Source: Microvirga sesbaniae (lineage in GTDB: Bacteria; Pseudomonadota; Alphaproteobacteria; Rhizobiales; Beijerinckiaceae). From it: 64,000 nucleotides of DNA. The stretch covers positions 333,633 through 397,632 of the forward strand of contig NZ_JAMXFJ010000004.1 of the NCBI RefSeq assembly GCF_025460805.1, written 5' to 3'. Positions within the stretch are counted from its first letter, which is position 1. The number at the start of each line of letters is the position of its first letter. The notes beneath the pieces were generated by a model that saw only the letters and a list, made by a program, of their open reading frames with translations, was not told the DNA's origin and searched no databases. Shown here one piece after another: positions 24,904 to 33,597 of this stretch. The position numbers were made by a program, and so were the translations under genes.

Positions 24904-27615
24904 ATGTCCCGCAACCCGACATCGAGCCCCTTCCTGACAAGCGTTGCCGTTAACGGACGGCGACACCGGATCATCGGCTTGCGGGATGCCGCGTCTGGCC
25001 AGCTCGAACGGCTGCCGCACATCCTGCGCATCCTGCTGGAGAACGTGCTGCGCAACGCGGACGAGGACGCTCCGCGGGCCAGGGACGCGATCCTGTCCTG
25101 GCTCCGGGCCGGACGCAGCGAGGCGGAGATCCCGTTCCTGCCCGGCCGGGTGATGATGCACGACACCACCTGCGGCCCCGCCCTCGTGGATATCGCCGGC
25201 ATGCGCGCATCCCTCGCCGAGGCCGGGCACGATCCCGGCCGGCTCAATCCCGTGCTGCCCGTCGACGTGTCGACCGACCATTCGCTCGGCGTCGACGTGT
25301 TCGGCTCCCGTGATGCCCTTCAGCGCAACATGGAGCGGGAATACGGGCGCAATGCCGAGCGCTACCGCTTCATGAAATGGGCCACGCGCGCGCTCACCGG
25401 CTTCCGCGTCCATCCGCCCGGCACCGGCATCATGCACACGCTCAATCTCGAACGTCTGGCGAGCGTTGTCGCCCCGTCGGAGCGCGACGGCGTGTCCTGG
25501 GCCGCGCCGGACACCCTGATCGGAACCGACAGCCACACGCCGATGATCAACGGCATCGGCGTGCTCGGCTGGGGCGTCGGCGGGCTGGAGGCCGAGAGCG
25601 TGGTCTTCGGCATGCCGGTGATGATCCGCGTGCCGGACATCGTCGGCGTGCGCCTCACCGGCCGCCTCCGGCAGGGCGTGCTTGCCACCGATCTTGCACT
25701 CACCGTGACCGAGCGCCTCAGGCAGATTGATCTGGCGGACCGTTTCGTCGAGTTCTTCGGGCCGGGCGTCTCGACGCTGTCCGCCGGCGACCGCGCGGTC
25801 ATCGCCAACATGACCCCGGAATTCGGCGCCAATTCCGGCTTCTTCCCCATCGACGATCAGGTTCTGCGCTATCTGCGCGAGACGGGACGCTCCGCCGACC
25901 ATGTGCGCCTCGTCGAGGCCTATGCCCGGCGACAGGGATTGTGGTTCGATCCCGACGCGTCTCCCCGCTTCACCGACGTGGTCGAGATCGATCTCGACGC
26001 GGTCGAGGTCAGCCTCGCCGGCCCGCGCCGCCCGCAGGACCGCATTCCGGCCGGAACGACGGTCGCGGCCCTGGCGCCGATGCTCGCGGACAAGCCCTCG
26101 GCCGTGCGACGCGAGCAGCCCGGCCACGGCGCCGTGGCCATCGCGGCGATCACGAGCTGCACCAACACGTCCGATCCGCGCCTTCTCGTCGCCGCCGGCC
26201 TCGTCGCCCGCAAGGCGCGTCGCTTCGGCCTTACGCCGCCAGCCTGGGTGAAGACCTCGCTGGCGCCGGGCTCGCCCGCCGCCGAGCGCTATCTGCGCCG
26301 GGCCGGGCTGCTGGAGGATCTGGAGGCGATCGGCTTTAGCATCGTCGGCTATGGCTGCACCACCTGCATCGGCAATTCCGGGCCACTGCCCGCCATCATC
26401 GAGCAGGCCATGACGGAGCGCGGCATCGTTCCCGTGGCGGTCCTGTCCGGCAACCGGAACTTCCCGGGCCGGGTGCACCCGCAGCTCGAGGCCGGCTTCC
26501 TGGCCTCGCCGCCGCTCGTCGTCGCCTTCGCGCTCGCGGGCGACGTCGACCGCGACATTCTCGCCGACCCCATCGGCCGTTCCGCGTCCGGCGCGACCAT
26601 CGGGCTCGCCGATCTCTGGCCCACCGGTGACGAGATCGACGCGGCCTTGGCTGCGGCCATCGACCCCCGTGACTACGGCCCCGCCTACGAGGCCGCCGAG
26701 GCGAGCGACACGTGGCGGGTGCTCGATGCGCCGGCCACGCCCCTGTTCCCGTGGAACGAGGGCTCGACCTATATCCGCCGCCCGCCTTTCGCCGGCTTCG
26801 GCACGGGCACGCGGCTGGGCACCTACGCGGCCCATCCGCTGCTCGTGCTCGGCGACGACATCACCACCGACCACATCTCTCCGGCCGGTCAGATCCCGCA
26901 GACGGGAGAGGCCGCGGAATATCTCGTCGCGGGCGGCGAGAACCGCCGCGACCTGAACGTCTTCGCCTCGCGCCGCGGCAACTGGGAGGCCATGGTACGC
27001 GGCCTGTTCACCAATCGGAACGTGCGCAATCTGCTCGATGAGCAGATCGCTCCGGGCTTCACGATCCACGCGGGATCCGGCGAGCACCTGCCGCTCTACC
27101 GGGCGGCCGAACGCTATGCCCACGAGGGCGCCTCCGTCGTGGTGGTGGCCGGCGAGCGCTACGGCATGGGCTCGTCCCGCGATTGGGCCGCGAAGGGCGT
27201 GGCGCTGCTCGGCGCCCGCGCGGTGCTGGCCTCGAGCTTCGAGCGCATCCACCGGTCGAACCTGATCGGCATGGGAGTTCTGCCCCTGCGGCTTCCGGAG
27301 GACCGGCATCCGGGCGCCCTCCATCTGCGCGCGGGCGACCGGATCCTGATCGAGGCCGATCCCGCGATGCTCAGCCCGCGCGGCTCCGTTCCGGTCACGA
27401 TCCGGCGCGCGTCGGGCGAGAGCGAAACCTTCGCCACCACAGCCGCCATCGAGACGGGTCTCGAGGTCGAGATCCTGCGCGGCGGCGGCATCATCCCGCT
27501 CATCCTGCAGCGGGTCGTCGACGCGGAGGCCACAAGCCGCGGGACGCCCGCCCCCGACTTCACCGGAACCGGTGAAAACACCCGGCGAGAGATTTCGCCG
27601 AACCCCGGACGCTGA
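24904..27615 (+). CDS. Divergent aconitase-family hydratase
   Basis: 903 aa with all aconitase A domains. The three [4Fe-4S] cysteines are C419 (SCTNTS), C485 and C488 (GCTTCIGNSGP), with the same spacing (66 and 3) as E. coli AcnA. The swivel domain holds GDDITTDHISPAG and GERYGMGSSRDWAAKG. The N-terminal domain is unlike housekeeping AcnA, with MMHDTTCGPALVDIAGMR where AcnA has a QDFTGVPAVVDLA type sequence. Its neighbours are a TctC-type binding protein and a GntR regulator, so it may act on citrate or a related tricarboxylate in a catabolic cassette. The ATG at 24904 is the first before the conserved region. Confidence 0.85.
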   Translation: MSRNPTSSPFLTSVAVNGRRHRIIGLRDAASGQLERLPHILRILLENVLRNADEDAPRARDAILSWLRAGRSEAEIPFLPGRVMMHDTTCGPALVDIAGMRASLAEAGHDPGRLNPVLPVDVSTDHSLGVDVFGSRDALQRNMEREYGRNAERYRFMKWATRALTGFRVHPPGTGIMHTLNLERLASVVAPSERDGVSWAAPDTLIGTDSHTPMINGIGVLGWGVGGLEAESVVFGMPVMIRVPDIVGVRLTGRLRQGVLATDLALTVTERLRQIDLADRFVEFFGPGVSTLSAGDRAVIANMTPEFGANSGFFPIDDQVLRYLRETGRSADHVRLVEAYARRQGLWFDPDASPRFTDVVEIDLDAVEVSLAGPRRPQDRIPAGTTVAALAPMLADKPSAVRREQPGHGAVAIAAITSCTNTSDPRLLVAAGLVARKARRFGLTPPAWVKTSLAPGSPAAERYLRRAGLLEDLEAIGFSIVGYGCTTCIGNSGPLPAIIEQAMTERGIVPVAVLSGNRNFPGRVHPQLEAGFLASPPLVVAFALAGDVDRDILADPIGRSASGATIGLADLWPTGDEIDAALAAAIDPRDYGPAYEAAEASDTWRVLDAPATPLFPWNEGSTYIRRPPFAGFGTGTRLGTYAAHPLLVLGDDITTDHISPAGQIPQTGEAAEYLVAGGENRRDLNVFASRRGNWEAMVRGLFTNRNVRNLLDEQIAPGFTIHAGSGEHLPLYRAAERYAHEGASVVVVAGERYGMGSSRDWAAKGVALLGARAVLASSFERIHRSNLIGMGVLPLRLPEDRHPGALHLRAGDRILIEADPAMLSPRGSVPVTIRRASGESETFATTAAIETGLEVEILRGGGIIPLILQRVVDAEATSRGTPAPDFTGTGENTRREISPNPGR

Positions 27616-27668
27616 GCGGCAACGCCGTTTCGCGATCACCCCTCACGCAACCTTAAAGGGAGGAACTC

Positions 27669-28634
27669 GTGAGCCACTTCACCAAGACGATCCGCGGCGT
27701 TGCATTCGCCGCCCTGGCGCTCGTCGCGTCATCGGCCTTCGCCCAGCAGGAACTCAAGATCATGGCCCCGGCCGGACCCGGCGGCGGCTGGGACTCGGCC
27801 GCGCGCTCGATCCAGCAGGTGCTCACCCAGACGGGCCTCGCCAAGAGCGTTCAGGTCACCAACGTGACCGGGGCCGGCGGCACCATCGGGCTCGCGCAGT
27901 TCGTCAACAACGCCAAGGGCGATCCGACCCAGCTCATGGTCAACGGCATCACCATGATCGGGGCGATCCTGAGCAACAAGGCGCCGGTGAACCTGGACCA
28001 GGTCACGCCCATCGCGCGCCTCACCGGCGATCCGCTCGTGATCGTGGTGCCGGCGAGCTCGCCGATCACGTCGGTCAAGGAGCTGGCCGAGGCCGTGAAG
28101 GCGGATCCGGCCAAGGTGACCTGGGCGGGCGGATCGGCCGGCGGCGCGGACCATATCCTGGCGGCCCTGTTCACCAAGGCGGCCGGCTCCGAGCCGTCGA
28201 AGGTCAACTACATCGCCTTCTCGGGCGGCGGCGAGGCGCTGGCCGCGATGCTCGGCGGGCGCGTGACGGCCGGCGTGTCGGGCTACGGCGAGTTCGAGAG
28301 CCAGATCAAGGCCGGCAAGCTGCGGGCGCTCGCGCTCTCGTCCGGCAAGCGGCTCGCCGCCGCCGACGTTCCCACCCTGAAGGAGCAGGGCATGGACGTG
28401 GAGGTCGTGAACTGGCGCGCCGTCATGGCGCCTCCTGGCATCACGGCCGACCAGAGGAAGGCTCATGCGGAGACCATCGACAAGCTCGTCAAGTCGAAGG
28501 AATGGGCCGAAATCCTGAAAGCTCGCGGCTGGGAGGATTTCTATCTGGCGGGCGCGCCGTTCGAGGCCTTCCTGAAGGACGAGCAGGCACGGGTCGGCGA
28601 CGTGCTGAAGTCGATCGGTCTCGTGAAGTCGTAA
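27669..28634 (+). CDS. Tripartite tricarboxylate transporter binding protein (TctC/Bug family)
   Basis: 321 aa with a signal peptide (SHFTKTIRGVAFAALALVAS, cleaved near SAFAQ). The TctC/Bug fold is shown by KIMAPAGPGGGWDSAARSIQ, NVTGAGGTIGLAQFVN and VNYIAFSGGGEALAAMLGG. These periplasmic proteins deliver carboxylates to TctA/TctB permeases, which are not in this window. The GTG start at 27669 has a strong GGGAGG. It follows the aconitase gene by 53 bases. A strong palindrome (28646-28669) ends the pair. Confidence 0.9.
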   Translation: MSHFTKTIRGVAFAALALVASSAFAQQELKIMAPAGPGGGWDSAARSIQQVLTQTGLAKSVQVTNVTGAGGTIGLAQFVNNAKGDPTQLMVNGITMIGAILSNKAPVNLDQVTPIARLTGDPLVIVVPASSPITSVKELAEAVKADPAKVTWAGGSAGGADHILAALFTKAAGSEPSKVNYIAFSGGGEALAAMLGGRVTAGVSGYGEFESQIKAGKLRALALSSGKRLAAADVPTLKEQGMDVEVVNWRAVMAPPGITADQRKAHAETIDKLVKSKEWAEILKARGWEDFYLAGAPFEAFLKDEQARVGDVLKSIGLVKS

Positions 28635-28645
28635 GCACCGAGACC

Positions 28646-28669
28646 AGGGGAGCCCTGCAGGGCTCCCCT
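28646..28669 (+). terminator. Terminator-like perfect palindrome after tctC-type gene
   Basis: AGGGGAGCCCTG/CAGGGCTCCCCT, 12-base arms with no unpaired centre, 12 bases after the stop codon. It is followed only by TCCCGGCC, so termination would be weak. It separates the aconitase/TctC pair from the GntR gene. Confidence 0.6.
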
Positions 28670-28721
28670 TCCCGGCCGGGGATCGCCCTTCGGCGCACGA
28701 CGAAGCGATGGTGAGAGTACC

Positions 28722-29708
28722 GTGACCGCGACACTTCGGGTAAACGAGGGTCGAACCATCGAAACGAGTGCGTCCGAGGATGTAGTCATGAGGGCAGCCG
28801 ATGAGCGCGCGGTCAACGGAAAGCGCGAATTGACCGAGGGGCTTGCCGCGCAGATCCTCGGCCATATCCGGGACGGCGGACTGGCCGTCGGGACGCATCT
28901 CACGGCGCAGGGGCTGGCGGAGCGGTTCAACGTCTCCCGCTTTCCCGTCGGCCAGGCCCTGCAGCTGCTGGCCGCCAAGGGTGTCCTCGTCCACGAACGC
29001 AACCGCGGCTATTTCGTCTCGAGCGCCAAGGATGCATCGCCGGAGACCCTTGGCCTGGCGCCCAGGGAGGAGGCCTCTCACGTCTATTTCAGGATCGCCG
29101 AGGATCATCTTCACGGCCGCCTGCCCGACCCGGTATCCGAGGCCTATCTCAAGGACGCCTATGGGGCCACGAAGGCGCAGCTGAACGCGGTCTTGAGCCG
29201 GATCGCCCGGGAGGGCTGGGCCGAGCGCCGCCCCGGCTACGGCTGGTCCTTCTCGCCGATGCTGACCACGCCGGAGAGCCTGGAGCAGACCTACCGCGTC
29301 CGCCTCGCCCTCGAACCCGCCGCGCTGCTCGAGCCGGGCTACCGTCTCGATCCCGAGATCGCAGCCCGCTGCCGCGAGGCGGAGCTGCGGCTTCTCGCCG
29401 GCGCCATCGAGACCGACACGGCGGACGCCCTTCACGAGCGTGGCGTGCGGTTCCACGAGGCGATCATCGGAGCCTCCGGCAATCCGTTCTTCCTGGAGGC
29501 CGTGCGCCGCATCAACCGCGTCCGCCGCCTGCTCTCCTACCGGTCGATGATCGACCGCAAGCGCTATCGCCGGCAATGCGAGGAGCACCTCGAGATTCTC
29601 GACCTCCTGGAGCGCGGCCGGAACCCCGACGCCGCGCAGGCGCTCCGGCGCCACCTGGAGCACACGATCGAGAACCTTCAGGAGATCAGGCCGATCCTGG
29701 AACGGTGA
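28722..29708 (+). CDS. GntR-family regulator with two winged helices and an FCD domain
   Basis: 328 aa. A first winged helix (about 38-100) contains LTAQGLAERFNVSRFPVGQA and LVHERNRGYFV. A second (about 110-175) contains LKDAYGATKAQLNAVLSRIA and ERRPGYGWSFSPM. The C-terminal FCD ligand-binding helices (about 185-320) include RGVRFHEAIIGASGNPFFLE and the RHLEHTIENL end. Most FadR-type regulators have only one winged helix. It is the likely regulator of the aconitase/TctC genes. The GTG at 28722 is uncertain; an ATG at 28788 would remove 22 unconserved residues. Confidence 0.86.
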   Translation: MTATLRVNEGRTIETSASEDVVMRAADERAVNGKRELTEGLAAQILGHIRDGGLAVGTHLTAQGLAERFNVSRFPVGQALQLLAAKGVLVHERNRGYFVSSAKDASPETLGLAPREEASHVYFRIAEDHLHGRLPDPVSEAYLKDAYGATKAQLNAVLSRIAREGWAERRPGYGWSFSPMLTTPESLEQTYRVRLALEPAALLEPGYRLDPEIAARCREAELRLLAGAIETDTADALHERGVRFHEAIIGASGNPFFLEAVRRINRVRRLLSYRSMIDRKRYRRQCEEHLEILDLLERGRNPDAAQALRRHLEHTIENLQEIRPILER

Positions 29709-30071
29709 ACTGGAGTGGAATGATGTGTTCGAAGGAAACGGGCAACCTGCCGGCCCGTCGAACTTGATGATCCTGGAGTGCTTTGCGGATCGAACCCTCG
29801 AGAGAGGGATGGTGCCCAGGAGAGGACTCGAACCTCCACGGTGTTACCCGCTGCTACCTGAAAGCAGTGCGTCTACCAATTCCGCCACCTGGGCATGCCT
29901 CGTCGGCGAGGCTTCGTTTACGGTGCTTCTGGCGGCACGTCAATCACTGAAAATGCGACCGATGCGCTTTCTTCCCATGCACCTCTTCACAGGGGAGCAG
30001 CGTTTGACTAGAGACATTCTGACTTTCACACCCAAGCTCCATGCAAGCCCTTCGCCGGGCAGGAGAGTTTC
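29709..30071. other. Intergenic region containing tRNA-Leu
   Basis: 363 bases between gntR and the NDUFA9-like gene. Apart from the tRNA at 29810-29894 (minus strand) I see no coding region. The part from 29895 to 30071 must hold the tRNA promoter (minus strand) and the promoter of the following plus-strand gene. Confidence 0.6.
29810..29894 (-). tRNA. tRNA-Leu (anticodon CAG)
   Basis: Read on the minus strand, an 85-base class II tRNA. The acceptor stem GCCCAGG pairs with CCTGGGC, the D arm contains TGGCGGAATTGGTAGACGCA, and the anticodon stem CTGCT/AGCAG encloses TTCAGGT with anticodon CAG. A long variable arm (GCGGGTAACACCGT) and the T arm GGTTCGAGTCC follow. The discriminator is A and the 3' CCA is encoded. 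It decodes CUG, the main leucine codon in this GC-rich DNA. Confidence 0.97.
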
Positions 30072-31178
30072 ATGATCGGTGCCCTTCGCACGCCTGAGCA
30101 GCAAACCGTCACCGTGTTCGGCGGATCAGGTTTTCTCGGCCGCTACGTGGTGAGCCGTCTGGCCGAGCGCGGCTATCGCGTCCTCGTGCCGACCCGCCAG
30201 CCGAACCTCGCGAACTTCCTGCCCCTGGGCAAGGTGGGGCAGATCCATCCGATCCACGCCAACCTGCGCAACGAGGATTCGGTGGCTCACGCGGTGGCGC
30301 GGGCGGACCATGTGGTCAATCTGGTGGGCATCCTGCAGGAAACCGGCCGCCAGCGCTTCGATGCGCTCCAGGCCCGGGCGCCCGCCATGATCGCGCGGCT
30401 CGCCCGCAAGGCCGTGTCCTTCACCCATGTCTCGGCGATCGGCGCGGATGCCAATTCCGAATCGGCCTATGCCCGCACGAAGGCCGAGGGCGAGGCCGCC
30501 CTGCTGGCGGAGCGGCCGGACGCGGTGATCCTGCGCCCCTCGCTGATGTTCGGGCCCGGTGACAGCTCCTTCAACCGCTTCGCCACGCTCGCCCGCATGC
30601 TCCCCGTGCTGCCGCTGCCAGGGGCCGAGACCCGCTTCCAGCCGGTCTATGCCGGCGACGTGGCCGAGGCCGTCCTGCGGGCCGTGGACGGCGCCGTGCC
30701 CGGCGGTCGCGTCTACGAGCTCGGCGGTCCCGAGATGCGCACCATGCGCCAGATGATGGAATTCGTCTTCGAGGTCACCGAACGCAAGCGCGCCATCGTG
30801 CCCCTGCCGAGCAACCTGGCCAGGACCGTGGGCAGCGTCCTCGGGACCCTCGATTGGGCGACCCTCGGCCTGATCCCGAACGAGCTCGTGACCACCCGCG
30901 ACCAGGCCATCCTCCTCGAGACCGACAACGTGGTCTCGGACAGCGCTCTCCGCGAAGGCCGCACGCTCCAGGGGCTCGGCGTTGCGCCCACCACCATCGA
31001 GGCGATCGTGCCGAGCTACCTCCTGCGTTTCCGCAAGACCGGCCAGTTCGATCTCAGGCGCAACGCCCCTCCGGGCAACACGCCCGACCTGCTCGCCCCG
31101 CGCTCGGGAGGGCCCGGATCCGACTTCCACCCGGAGCGGGCGACCGGCCCGGCCGTCGGCCAGTCGTCGAGCCGCTAG
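30072..31178 (+). CDS. NDUFA9-like NAD(P)-binding reductase (complex I-associated SDR)
   Basis: 368 aa atypical short-chain dehydrogenase. The dinucleotide motif GGSGFLGRYVVSRLAERGYR is near the N-terminus. VSAIGADANSESAYARTKAE provides Tyr and Lys at the usual spacing, and RPSLMFGPGDSSFNRFATLA follows. The C-terminal ARTVGSVLGTLDWATLGLIP region is typical of the alphaproteobacterial NDUFA9 homologue group. It may support complex I or ubiquinone chemistry, but this is inference. The C-terminal tail (SGGPGSDFHPERA) is disordered. It ends at a palindrome shared with the convergent gene. Confidence 0.85.
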   Translation: MIGALRTPEQQTVTVFGGSGFLGRYVVSRLAERGYRVLVPTRQPNLANFLPLGKVGQIHPIHANLRNEDSVAHAVARADHVVNLVGILQETGRQRFDALQARAPAMIARLARKAVSFTHVSAIGADANSESAYARTKAEGEAALLAERPDAVILRPSLMFGPGDSSFNRFATLARMLPVLPLPGAETRFQPVYAGDVAEAVLRAVDGAVPGGRVYELGGPEMRTMRQMMEFVFEVTERKRAIVPLPSNLARTVGSVLGTLDWATLGLIPNELVTTRDQAILLETDNVVSDSALREGRTLQGLGVAPTTIEAIVPSYLLRFRKTGQFDLRRNAPPGNTPDLLAPRSGGPGSDFHPERATGPAVGQSSSR

Positions 31179-31181
31179 AGC

Positions 31182-31217
31182 ATCGGACCCAGAAATGGAC
31201 CCATTTTTGGGTCCGAT
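31182..31217. repeat. Palindromic repeat between convergent genes
   Basis: ATCGGACCCA (31182-31191) and TGGGTCCGAT (31208-31217) flank a GAAATGGACCCATTTT centre. It belongs to the same family as the palindrome at 37024-37065 and sits four bases after one stop and three bases before the other, where it could serve as a two-way terminator. Confidence 0.75.
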
Positions 31218-31220
31218 CCT

Positions 31221-31952
31221 TCAGGTGTTCTCGATCGACGCAGGGGCCGACCGGCGCACCTGGGCCCGCTGCGCCCGCCCCTGCGTGAGCCTCTTGTGCA
31301 GGTGCACCATCAGGGCCGCACCGAAGATCGGCGTGATCAGGTTCACCACCGGCACGAGCACCAGGGCCGCCACGACGGCGCCGGCCGCCAGCACGGTGCC
31401 CCGGTGCTCGGCGCGCAGGCGCGCCACGTCCTCGGCCGGCCAGAACCGGCCGGCGGCGAGCTCGAAATATTCCCGGCCCAGCAGATAGGCGTTGGCGATG
31501 AAGAACGCCCCGATATTGATGCCCGGGATGAAGAACAGCAGCAGGGCGACGAGGTTCACCAGCAGGGACAGGCCGGCGAAGCGGATGCCGTAGAGAAGGG
31601 ATGTTCCGAAGGGCAGGGCCCGGCCGGGCGGATCGGCCGGAAAATCCTTGCGCTCCACGATCTCGGCCACGTCGTCGAGGAAATAGCCCGCCACGATGGC
31701 CGAGATCGCCGGCAGCAGATAGACCAGGGCGACGAAGAGGCCGAATCCCGCCAGGAAGAACGCGAAGCTGTCGATGATCGGATAGCTGGCGCTCAGCTCG
31801 TGGTTCGTGAGGAAGATGTCGAACAGCTTGGTCAGCCCGAGCCAGACCAGAACGAGCAGCGCCACCGTCAACCCAATCGACTTCCAGAGAATGCCACGCA
31901 GCGCGGGCGAGAAAACCTCGCGGGCCGCGGCGAAAATCGATTGAATCAGCAT
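31221..31952 (-). CDS. CysZ/EI24-family membrane protein
   Basis: 243 aa with about four to six membrane segments and an EI24/CysZ domain. Landmarks are an N-terminal AAREVFSPALRGILWKSIGL, VALVYLLPAISAIVAGYFLD, and VEHK-like VERKDFPADPPG followed by SLLVNLVALLLFFIPGINIG and ANAYLLGREYFELAAGRFWP. E. coli CysZ transports sulfate, while many homologues are uncharacterised. No sulfur genes are adjacent. It is convergent with the NDUFA9-like gene and divergent from the amine oxidase gene. Confidence 0.82.
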   Translation of the reverse strand: MLIQSIFAAAREVFSPALRGILWKSIGLTVALLVLVWLGLTKLFDIFLTNHELSASYPIIDSFAFFLAGFGLFVALVYLLPAISAIVAGYFLDDVAEIVERKDFPADPPGRALPFGTSLLYGIRFAGLSLLVNLVALLLFFIPGINIGAFFIANAYLLGREYFELAAGRFWPAEDVARLRAEHRGTVLAAGAVVAALVLVPVVNLITPIFGAALMVHLHKRLTQGRAQRAQVRRSAPASIENT

Positions 31953-32044
31953 CTGTCGTTCGTCTCCTGACGAGGCATCCCTTGATCGGGACAGCGGACC
32001 TTACTTATGAACGAGGCCGCCGCAAAGCGAGAGGTGGGTCCATC

Positions 32045-33298
32045 GTGTCGTCTGAAACGTCGGGGAGCGCGAATGCCGATCTGGATGTGGCGGTCGTCGG
32101 CGCGGGCAGCGCCGGGATCGCGGCGGCCCGACGCCTGCTGGCCGCCGGCCTGACGGTCGCGGTCCTGGAGGCCCGGGACCGCCCCGGCGGGCGCACGGTC
32201 ACGCGCCGCTTCAGGGGCCACCCGGTCGATCTCGGGGCCCATTGGCTCCATGCGGGACCGATCAATCCGCTGGTCCGGCTCGGGCGCCTGCGCGCAGAGC
32301 CCCTGCGCCGGGCGCCGGCGGACGGGCATGTCTTCGTGCGCGGCAGGCCGGGCAGCCGGGCCGAGCGCGCGGCTCTCGACCGGGCCTTCGACCGGGCCGA
32401 CCGGGCCATGACCCAGGCGGCGACGGCTCGCGAGGACCAGGCGGCCGCGAGGTCGCTTCCGCCCCTGGGGCCGCATGGGCAGCGGGTGGCGGCCATCCAC
32501 GGCCTCGTATCGGGCCGGCCCCTCGAGGAGGTCAGCCTGCACGACTTTCCGAGCATGGAATATGCGGACAACCTGTTCATCGCCGGTGGTCTCGGCGCCT
32601 ATCTGCGCCGCCTCGGCCAGGGCGTCCCGGTGCGGCTCGGCACCGCCGTCCAGTCCATCGACTGGTCGGGACAGGGGGTGAGACTCGACAGTTCGGCGGG
32701 AACGCTCCGGGCCAGGGCGGCCATCGTCACGGCGCCGATGGCCGTGCTCCAGCGGGATGCGATCCGGTTCGCGCCCGCGCTTCCCAGCCGTGTCGGGGAA
32801 GCCGTCCACGGCTTCACGCAGGGCGTCTACGAACACGTGGTCCTGCATTGGCCCGACGCCCCCTTTCGCGGTGCGGACCGGCTGGCGAGCCTGACGGGAA
32901 CCCGCCGTCAGCCGCCAGGCCTCCTCACGCGGATCGACGGCACCCCGTTTCATTTCTTCGAGCTCGATCAGCCCACGGCCGCCGGCTTCGACCGGCGCGA
33001 TCCCCACGCGCCGTTCCGCTATGCGCGCGAGGTCCTGGCCGAGCATTTCGGCCATCGGGCGGTCCGGAACCTTGCCGCCGTGCATGCGACGGCCTGGCGG
33101 CACGATTCCTGGTCGCGCGCCTCCTGGGCCGTGGTGCCGCCGGGGCTCTCTGCCATCCGCGACGTCCTGAAGGCGCCGGTCGGGGACCGGATCTGGTTCG
33201 CCGGCGAGGCGCTCTCGCGCGCCCAGTGGGGCACCGCCGGGGGAGCCTGGGAGGAGGGCGAGCGGGCGGCCAGGGAGGTCATCGCGCAGCTGCGCTGA
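32045..33298 (+). CDS. FAD-dependent amine oxidase family protein
   Basis: 417 aa. The N-terminal dinucleotide motif VAVVGAGSAGIAAARRLLAA is followed by EARDRPGGRTVTRRF and LGAHWLH, and the C-terminal FAD contact is RIWFAGEALSRAQWGTAGGA. The fold is flavin monoamine oxidase-like. Substrate is unknown. The GTG at 32045 was chosen because the frame upstream (to a TTG at 31982) has no ribosome binding site, though GAGAGGTGGG before the GTG is also only moderate. It stands alone. Confidence 0.85.
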   Translation: MSSETSGSANADLDVAVVGAGSAGIAAARRLLAAGLTVAVLEARDRPGGRTVTRRFRGHPVDLGAHWLHAGPINPLVRLGRLRAEPLRRAPADGHVFVRGRPGSRAERAALDRAFDRADRAMTQAATAREDQAAARSLPPLGPHGQRVAAIHGLVSGRPLEEVSLHDFPSMEYADNLFIAGGLGAYLRRLGQGVPVRLGTAVQSIDWSGQGVRLDSSAGTLRARAAIVTAPMAVLQRDAIRFAPALPSRVGEAVHGFTQGVYEHVVLHWPDAPFRGADRLASLTGTRRQPPGLLTRIDGTPFHFFELDQPTAAGFDRRDPHAPFRYAREVLAEHFGHRAVRNLAAVHATAWRHDSWSRASWAVVPPGLSAIRDVLKAPVGDRIWFAGEALSRAQWGTAGGAWEEGERAAREVIAQLR

Positions 33299-33304
33299 GC
33301 CGGG

Positions 33305-33583
33305 TCAGGGCTCGGGCGATGCCGAATCGAGGCGCGTGCGCACCCAGGTCACGGCTTCGTCGAGAGAGGCCAGGACCGGGGGCGTCACGCTCAGCAGAGC
33401 GCTGCAAGGGCCGAAGCCGGCCTCCAGAAACCAGCCTCCGGCCCGCTCCGTCCCGCCGATGGTCTCCTCCGGGGTCACCCAGCTGAAAACCGCCACCAGC
33501 TGCCCGTCCGCGAGGACGAGCCGTCCCTCGTGACTGCCGCCATCCGCCATGACGGGCATCGTCTGGAGAGTGATTTGATTCAT
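33305..33583 (-). CDS. Small conserved-looking hypothetical protein downstream of crp-type gene
   Basis: 92 aa, no signal peptide and no recognised domain. It has a beta-rich pattern (HEGRLVLADGQLVAVFSWVT) then GGWFLEAGFGPCSALLSVTP and an Asp/Glu-rich end. It starts 15 bases after the stop of the Crp-family gene on the same strand, so it is probably cotranscribed with it. Upstream of the ATG, GGGGTGCGA gives a possible ribosome binding site. Function unknown. Confidence 0.6.
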   Translation of the reverse strand: MNQITLQTMPVMADGGSHEGRLVLADGQLVAVFSWVTPEETIGGTERAGGWFLEAGFGPCSALLSVTPPVLASLDEAVTWVRTRLDSASPEP

Positions 33584-33597
33584 CGTTCGCACCCCGG

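Noticed and set aside
24886..27639. Open frame of 917 codons on the minus strand
   Set aside because: It mirrors the aconitase gene with the usual low-complexity Arg/Gly/Ala composition and no recognisable fold.
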